A stretch of 64,000 nucleotides of DNA. It comes from Macrococcoides canis (GTDB lineage: Bacteria; Bacillota; Bacilli; Staphylococcales; Staphylococcaceae). The position numbers and the translations under genes are program-made. The stretch is from the NCBI RefSeq assembly GCF_002119805.1, contig NZ_CP021059.1, positions 1,860,001 to 1,924,000 on the forward strand, written 5' to 3'. Under the pieces are notes generated by a model. It searched no databases, was not told where the DNA came from, and worked only from the letters and a program-made list of their open reading frames with translations. Positions 58,735-64,000 of this stretch are shown piece by piece. Numbering within the stretch: the stretch's first letter is position 1; each line of letters opens with the position of its first letter.

Positions 58735-59868
58735 CTATTTCTCCCCTACATTCTCCGTCGCCACTTCAATCACATCAAAGAAGTCATCTACCGCTTCTTT
58801 CTTAATATTATTCAGATTCTTATTTTGTGCACAGACAACGTGGGATGCGTGTCCTATTTTCACAGAGCATGCGTCGTTTTCAAAATCATTGTCGACGATA
58901 TAGATATCTTTATTTTTTGCGCCTTCATAGCTCTGGAATAGTATTGCATGTTTGGCTTGAATACCTTTAAATGTGTTTCGTCTAATCACTGTGAGCTCTC
59001 CAGCTTCTCCTTTATGCACATGGCCGGATAAGTCTGTCGTATACTTACCACTTTTTGTTGAACGGTAGCGAATACCTCCTGCACAGTCGATAAATTCGTT
59101 GTCATGGATATGCAGTACTTTCGATTTCAGGAATGTCAGCGCATAGTCGCCCATGCCTTCGAATGTATTGTTTCGCACTGTTATATTCTCATAGAATACA
59201 TCATGGTGGCTCGCATGTGAGCCGATTGCACGGTTCCACGGTTTCATAAGTGGATCGTTCGAATTCCCGAAATAGCAGTTTTCGATAATAACGTTTTTCG
59301 TCGGTGTTGCATCATATGCACCAAACTTCGGAAACGAGTCTTTCAGCTGCAGATCAATTTGTATTGCTTCACTGAATGCACGTTCTCCGCTGTCATCGCG
59401 GAATCCAAGAAACTTACATCGTGACACTTTAAATCCATCTAAGCCGCACGCATCGATGGCATGTCCTTGTACAACGTTTTTGAATGTAACGTCTTTAATC
59501 GTTATTTCTCGCGCATGTCCGAGTGACATGATGGTATTGTTAAAGTTCAGCACATGTCCGTTCTGGTTGAATGTGCCGCCTTCAATTGTAATGAAGCTGT
59601 TGCCATCATATCCTTTAAACTTATCGCCTTTATTGCCGTTTTTCAGCAGTGCAAACGGGCTCATCCTGATAATTTCTGCATCTTTATGCAGATGTAAATG
59701 TGTATGTTTATAGATCACGAGTTCTTTCGCGATATAATACTTTCCTTTTGGCACATAGACTTCAACCGGCTCTTTTTTAGCGACGTTCAGCGCTCTTTGA
59801 AATCCTATTGTATCTCTTATAATACTTTTGCCTTTTGCGCCGTAATTTAAAACATTTATCTTTATCAA
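58735..59868 (-). CDS. Right-handed parallel beta-helix (pectate lyase-like) protein
   Basis: A protein of about 377 residues with repeated beta-helix coils (IEGGTFNQNGHVLNF, IKDVTFKNVVQGHAID, VIIENCYFGNSNDP, ITVRNNTFEGMGDYAL, IRRNTFKGIQAK). The N-terminus INVLNYGAKGKSIIRDT resembles pectate lyase 3/GH28-like and phage spike openings. It has no signal peptide or anchor. The substrate is unknown. The start is uncertain: TTG at 59868 has AGGTG upstream; GTG at 59877 is the alternative. Confidence 0.8.
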   Translation of the reverse strand: MIKINVLNYGAKGKSIIRDTIGFQRALNVAKKEPVEVYVPKGKYYIAKELVIYKHTHLHLHKDAEIIRMSPFALLKNGNKGDKFKGYDGNSFITIEGGTFNQNGHVLNFNNTIMSLGHAREITIKDVTFKNVVQGHAIDACGLDGFKVSRCKFLGFRDDSGERAFSEAIQIDLQLKDSFPKFGAYDATPTKNVIIENCYFGNSNDPLMKPWNRAIGSHASHHDVFYENITVRNNTFEGMGDYALTFLKSKVLHIHDNEFIDCAGGIRYRSTKSGKYTTDLSGHVHKGEAGELTVIRRNTFKGIQAKHAILFQSYEGAKNKDIYIVDNDFENDACSVKIGHASHVVCAQNKNLNNIKKEAVDDFFDVIEVATENVGEK

Positions 59869-59944
59869 TGATTTCACCTACACATCTTATATAATATAAT
59901 TGAGTATACCCTTTTTTATAAATTTATCTCAAGGAGTGAATGAT

Positions 59945-60499
59945 TTGAAAGAAGCTTTAATTATCGTTGATTATTCTTATGATTTCGTAGCACCAGATGG
60001 TAAACTCACATGCGGTGAGCCTGGTATGAAGCTAGAGCCAGTCATCGCTGAGAAATGGGAACAGTATGTGAGTGCTGACAAGCCAGTCTATATATTGATG
60101 GATCTTCACTTTGAACAAGATGCGTATCATCCGGAATCAAAATTATTTCCACCGCACAATATTGAAGGTACAGATGGCAGAAAACTATATGGGCAGCTCA
60201 ATACATTGTTTGAACGTGACGGGCATAAAGAAAATGTACACTGGATTGACAAACGCCGTTACAGCGCTTTTAGTGGTACACCGTTAGATCAGTTATTAAC
60301 AGAACGTCATATTAAGTCGATCGAGCTTACTGGGGTGTGCACGGATATATGTGTTCTGCATACTGCAATGGATGGCTATAATTTAGGGTATAATATGTAT
60401 GTCGATGCGCGTGCAGTTGCATCGTTCAACCCTGTCGGTCATACGTATGCGCTGGAACATTTCAAAAATGTACTGGGCATGACTGTAGATAGCGAATAA
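59945..60499 (+). CDS. pncA: Nicotinamidase / isochorismatase-like cysteine hydrolase
   Basis: Converts nicotinamide to nicotinate. The triad is Asp9, Lys103 and Cys136 (VCTDICVLHT); metal ligands are Asp53, His55 and His71. The start is TTG at 59945, 8 nt after AAGGAG; the frame extends upstream to 59900 without a ribosome site. It has 184 residues. It feeds pncB and nadE encoded 4 kb to the left. Confidence 0.88.
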   Translation: MKEALIIVDYSYDFVAPDGKLTCGEPGMKLEPVIAEKWEQYVSADKPVYILMDLHFEQDAYHPESKLFPPHNIEGTDGRKLYGQLNTLFERDGHKENVHWIDKRRYSAFSGTPLDQLLTERHIKSIELTGVCTDICVLHTAMDGYNLGYNMYVDARAVASFNPVGHTYALEHFKNVLGMTVDSE

Positions 60500-60544
60500 T
60501 AATCATGATAAACTAATAACAAACATGTTTAAAGGAGAAGAACT

Positions 60545-61465
60545 ATGACAATTTTAACTTTCGGACATCAAAATCCAGATACAGATACAATTACATCAGC
60601 TTTAGTAATGGCTGACTTACAAAAAGCTTTAGGTAAAGATATTGAAGCAGTACGTTTAGGTGATATTAACGGTGAAACTGAATATGCATTAAACAAATTC
60701 GGTGTTGAAGCACCACGTTTAATTGAAAAGCTGAATAAAGAAGAAGTTATTTTAGTTGACCATAACGAATTCCAGCAGTCAGCGCCCGGCATTGAAGAAG
60801 CAACAATCTTCATGGTAGTGGACCATCACCGTATCGCAAATTTCGAAACTGCAGGACCATTATACTACCGTGCTGAACCTGTAGGATGTACAGCAACAAT
60901 CTTACGTAAGATGTATAAAGAAAACGATGTAGAAATCAAACCTGAAATCGCTGGATTAATGCTTTCTGCGATTATTTCAGATACTTTATTATTTAAATCG
61001 CCAACATGTACAGATGAGGATGTAAAAGCTGCTGAAGCGTTAGCTGAAATCGCGAATATCGATCTTCAGTCATACGGTCTTGAAATGTTAAAAGCAGGTG
61101 CATCTACGAAAGATAAAACTGCTGAAGAATTATTAAATATCGATGCGAAGTCATTTGCGATGGGTGATCACGAAGTACGTGTCGCTCAAGTAAATACGGT
61201 TGATATCGACGAAGTCCTTGCGCGTAAAGATGAGCTGGAACAAGCAATCAATGCTGAAACTGCTCAAGAAGGCTACGCATTATTCGTACTCGTAGTCACT
61301 GATATTCTAAACTCAAACTCTAAAATATTAGCTTTAGGACAACAACAGTCTATGGTGGAAAAAGCATTTAACGTAGCGCTTGATCAAAATACTGCATTAT
61401 TAGAAGGCGTAGTATCTCGTAAAAAACAAGTTGTACCACAATTAACTGCAGCACTTACTGAATAA
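60545..61465 (+). CDS. ppaC: Manganese-dependent inorganic pyrophosphatase
   Basis: A family II (DHH) pyrophosphatase. Motifs [21 protein letters not shown] and the C-terminal [10 protein letters not shown] are clear. It has 306 residues (S. aureus 309). AAAGGAG lies upstream. It is followed after 12 bp by a small GNAT gene. Confidence 0.96.
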   Translation: MTILTFGHQNPDTDTITSALVMADLQKALGKDIEAVRLGDINGETEYALNKFGVEAPRLIEKLNKEEVILVDHNEFQQSAPGIEEATIFMVVDHHRIANFETAGPLYYRAEPVGCTATILRKMYKENDVEIKPEIAGLMLSAIISDTLLFKSPTCTDEDVKAAEALAEIANIDLQSYGLEMLKAGASTKDKTAEELLNIDAKSFAMGDHEVRVAQVNTVDIDEVLARKDELEQAINAETAQEGYALFVLVVTDILNSNSKILALGQQQSMVEKAFNVALDQNTALLEGVVSRKKQVVPQLTAALTE

Positions 61466-61477
61466 GGAGTGATAAAG

Positions 61478-61744
61478 ATGGAAATCTTACAAGGAAATAA
61501 TAAGTTCTATGTAGGTAATGAAGCATCACCTGATGCTGAAATTACGTTCCAGCCATCAGGTGATGCGATTGTAATTGATCACACATATACAGATCCTAAG
61601 TTGCGTGGACAAGGTGTCGCGAAACAGCTCGTTGAACGTGCAGTAGCCTATGCCCGTGAGAACAACTTAAAGGTTGTACCACTTTGCTCTTATGCACGTG
61701 TCGTAATGGAAAGAGATCCTGAGATGCAGTCACTTATTAAATAA
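61478..61744 (+). CDS. Small GNAT-like acetyltransferase (YidJ/GtnA type)
   Basis: An 88-residue Gcn5-related protein of the small NATD1-like class. The acetyl-CoA loop LRGQGVAKQLVERAVAYARENNLKVVPLCSYA is diagnostic. The substrate is unknown. The start at 61478 is 8 nt after AAGGAG. It is co-transcribed with ppaC. Confidence 0.87.
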   Translation: MEILQGNNKFYVGNEASPDAEITFQPSGDAIVIDHTYTDPKLRGQGVAKQLVERAVAYARENNLKVVPLCSYARVVMERDPEMQSLIK

Positions 61745-61747
61745 TAC

Positions 61748-61782
61748 AAAAGCGCGATTCGGATATCCGAATCGCGCTTTCG
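61748..61782. terminator. Terminator after the GNAT gene
   Basis: An AAAGCGCGATTCGGA / TCCGAATCGCGCTTT stem with a 2-nt loop, nearly perfect; the T-run is short. Convergent gene ends at 61862. Confidence 0.85.
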
Positions 61783-61861
61783 ATTTGAAAGAATGAAAAA
61801 ATGGTATGTATTTATTATAAACTGAATTGTCTGAATAATCAATATTATTTTCGTATTTTTA

Positions 61862-62818
61862 TTAAAATAATAAATCCATCTGTGCTTTTAGTTCATCGAT
61901 CAACTGCATCGTCATGCGTGATGTCTCATTGTTCATATCGCCTTGCTGTGCTGTGACACATTTAATAAAATGGTCAATCTCATATTGCATCGGCTGACCG
62001 TCACAGCTAAATGTCTCAATCACTTCTCCGCTGCGTTTCATTTTTACGATTTGAGATGGTGCGGAAATTTTATCTATAGTAATAATACCTTCTTCTCCAA
62101 TAATCTCTGAAGGCAGATGACTGTCGATAATCTTTGAGAAACTTAGTAGCGCCGTCATATTATGGTAGTTACAAATCACAGTTCCTTGACAATCTGCACC
62201 GGTCGATAAGATTTTCCCAGTCGCCTGTACGCTTTTAGGATAACCGAATAAATCAACGAGCGGACTAATCGTATATACACCGAGGTCCATCAAAGCACCA
62301 TTTCCTAGTTCAGGTTTAAAGGCATTTTCGATAATCCCTTCCTTGTATTTGTCATATCGCGACGAATATTGATTATAATGAAAGTTCACACGTCTAATCG
62401 TGCCAATCTCTTCAATCCATGATTTAAGTTTTAAATATGCAGGAGAATAAATACTCTTCATCGCTTCCATAAAGTATACGCCATTATTCTCTTGTGCCTG
62501 CACCATTAAATTGAAGTTCTTTAAAGACGTCGTTATCGGCTTTTCACAGAGTACATGCTTTTTATGATTCATTGCTTGAATCGCCTGTTGATGATGGAGT
62601 ATATTGGGAGTAGCGATATATACGGCATCGAGCGCTTCATCTTCTAGAAATGCATCAAAGTTATCGGTAAAGTTCGGGATATGGTGACGCTTGCTAAACA
62701 TCTCTGCCTTATCCAGCGTTCTTGAATACACGCTGTGGAGCTCAAATCCATCCGTTACTTTACCCGCTTCAATAAAACGATCCGTTATCCAGTTCGTTCC
62801 GATAATTCCAAATTTCAT
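61862..62818 (-). CDS. Gfo/Idh/MocA family oxidoreductase
   Basis: An NAD(P)-dependent oxidoreductase of 318 residues. The N-terminal Rossmann motif is GIIGTNWI; the EKP motif is in HVLCEKPITTS near 91-101; the later GALMDLGVYTISPLV is typical of the family. The substrate, probably a sugar or polyol, is unknown. It is transcribed divergently from aldH. Confidence 0.9.
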   Translation of the reverse strand: MKFGIIGTNWITDRFIEAGKVTDGFELHSVYSRTLDKAEMFSKRHHIPNFTDNFDAFLEDEALDAVYIATPNILHHQQAIQAMNHKKHVLCEKPITTSLKNFNLMVQAQENNGVYFMEAMKSIYSPAYLKLKSWIEEIGTIRRVNFHYNQYSSRYDKYKEGIIENAFKPELGNGALMDLGVYTISPLVDLFGYPKSVQATGKILSTGADCQGTVICNYHNMTALLSFSKIIDSHLPSEIIGEEGIITIDKISAPSQIVKMKRSGEVIETFSCDGQPMQYEIDHFIKCVTAQQGDMNNETSRMTMQLIDELKAQMDLLF

Positions 62819-62884
62819 AGTAACACCTCGTAAACAAGTTTTTTTATAGTATACCCTATTTCTAAATAGATGGAGGCTAAATTT

Positions 62885-64000
62885 ATGTTAAATACAGAAA
62901 CTCAAAATGTGCGCGATTTCTTTCAAACACAAGCAACAAAAGATATAAAGTTCAGAAAGAAATATTTGAAAGCTTTGAAGAAATCTATCAAGAAACATGA
63001 ATCAGATATTCTAGATGCACTTAAAAGTGACCTTGGGAAGAATAAGGTAGAGGCATACGCGACAGAAATTGGGTTCGTTAAGAAAGAATTATCCTATATC
63101 ATTAAAGAACTTAAAAATTGGGCGAAGACAAAGTCTGTGACAACGCCGATGATGCAGTTTCCGGCAAAGAGCTTCATTAAATATGAACCCTATGGCACCG
63201 TGCTTATAATCGGACCGTTTAACTATCCATTCCAGCTCGTGATGTCACCGCTTATCGGGGCACTTGCTGCGGGGAACTGCGCAGTTGTGAAACCTTCAGA
63301 AATGACACCGCAGACAAGCATGGTCGTTCAAGAAATACTGGAAGAAGTCTTCCCTGAAAATTATGTGAAAGTGATACAAGGAGAAAAAGAAGTAACATCA
63401 CAGTTACTCGATGAGCGCTTCGACTATATTTTCTTTACAGGCAGCACGAAAGTCGGACAAATCGTCTATGAGAAAGCGAGCAAACATTTAACGCCAGTAA
63501 CACTGGAGCTTGGTGGAAAAAGTCCAGCGATTATTGATGATACTGCGAATCTTAAAGTGGCTGCTGAACGTGTCGCATTCGGTAAATTTATGAACGCGGG
63601 TCAGACATGTGTTGCTCCAGACTACGTTCTAATTGATAACAAAGTTAAGATGAAGTTTGTGAAGGCGCTGCAGTCAACAATCCAGGAGTTTTATGGTACT
63701 CAAACAGAACAGAGCGAAGACTTCGGACGCATCGTCAATGATAATCACTTCAATCGCTTAGTCAATATAATAGAAGACAGTCGTCAACAAGTTATTTACG
63801 GCGGAGAGAGCAATGCTGATGAACTGTTTGTTGCGCCTACCATTATTCTTGATCCTGAACTCAGCGATAGCGTGATGCAGCAGGAGATCTTCGGTCCGAT
63901 ATTACCGATTATCGGCTATGATATGTTCAATGAAGTGTATGATATCGTCGAGCAGTATGAGAAGCCGCTAGCACTGTATCTCTTCACTGAAGACAGCGAT
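62885..64000 (+). CDS. aldH: Aldehyde dehydrogenase, 3' end outside window
   Basis: A class 3-like NAD(P)-dependent aldehyde dehydrogenase; the first 372 residues are present. The cofactor region GPFNYPFQLVMSPLIGALAAGN, the FFTGSTKVG turn, the catalytic Glu in LELGGKSP and the catalytic Cys in GQTCVAPDY are visible. There is no signal peptide. GGAGG precedes the ATG at 62885. Homologous to staphylococcal AldH by position and motifs. Confidence 0.92.
   Translation, partial: MLNTETQNVRDFFQTQATKDIKFRKKYLKALKKSIKKHESDILDALKSDLGKNKVEAYATEIGFVKKELSYIIKELKNWAKTKSVTTPMMQFPAKSFIKYEPYGTVLIIGPFNYPFQLVMSPLIGALAAGNCAVVKPSEMTPQTSMVVQEILEEVFPENYVKVIQGEKEVTSQLLDERFDYIFFTGSTKVGQIVYEKASKHLTPVTLELGGKSPAIIDDTANLKVAAERVAFGKFMNAGQTCVAPDYVLIDNKVKMKFVKALQSTIQEFYGTQTEQSEDFGRIVNDNHFNRLVNIIEDSRQQVIYGGESNADELFVAPTIILDPELSDSVMQQEIFGPILPIIGYDMFNEVYDIVEQYEKPLALYLFTEDSD

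Overview
The window is ordinary-looking chromosome of a low-GC Gram-positive coccus of the family Staphylococcaceae. Gene content and order (recX-sgtB, vraU-vraT-vraS-vraR with map, murT-gatD with ftnA, dinB, dagK, gatCAB-putP-camS-ligA-pcrA-pcrB, purB, nadE-pncB-nos, ppaC, aldH) follow the Staphylococcus backbone. Protein divergence and the GC-rich intergenic repeats suggest Macrococcus or a close relative rather than S. aureus; that genus call is inference. No rRNA, tRNA, insertion sequence, prophage or CRISPR array was seen.

Layout. 0-9 kb: edge-truncated ABC ATPase, yfhH, recX, the cell-wall glycosyltransferase sgtB, a PfpI-type protein, an Fe-S RlmCD methyltransferase, a radical SAM protein, a thioesterase and ampS. 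9-21 kb: YihY membrane protein, beta-carbonic anhydrase, the VraUTSR cell-wall stress operon, map, an FUSC/UPF0421 exporter-like protein, scdA with an NsrR-like operator, an FAD oxidoreductase with a degenerate Rieske domain, and murT-gatD (lipid II amidation). 21-28.5 kb: iron genes (ftnA, feoA-feoB-Cys-rich protein), YkvI transporter, an exonuclease, dinB, then an AT-rich accessory patch with a toxin-antitoxin pair and an acetyltransferase. 29-43 kb: second RlmCD paralogue, a 5'-nucleotidase, an SDR, dagK, a HerA-like ATPase, orphan CpsB, gatCAB, putP. 43-56 kb: pcrB-pcrA-ligA-camS, tandem M15 lipoproteins, yerC, purB, nadE-pncB. 56-64 kb: MFS-nos, a beta-helix protein, nicotinamidase, ppaC, GNAT, an oxidoreductase and aldH (cut by the right edge).

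The most unusual feature is a set of three tandem arrays of GC-rich stem-loops (13 units at 6.3 kb, 7 units at 16.1 kb, 5 units at 43.3 kb). Each unit has two 10-bp arms, a 4-5 nt loop and a 16-bp linker, giving a period of 41, 41 and 40 bp with no indels. All three lie only between convergent genes. In each case the rightward gene has its own intrinsic terminator before the array, while the leftward gene runs directly into the array with no obvious terminator. The 6.3 and 16.1 kb arrays share arm sequences but not loops or linkers, and a diverged copy near 16.03 kb keeps its pairing through compensatory changes. This looks like a Gram-positive counterpart of REP/BIME elements. A second lead is the toxin-antitoxin pair, which is flanked by a near-perfect 30-bp direct repeat of the dinB start region.
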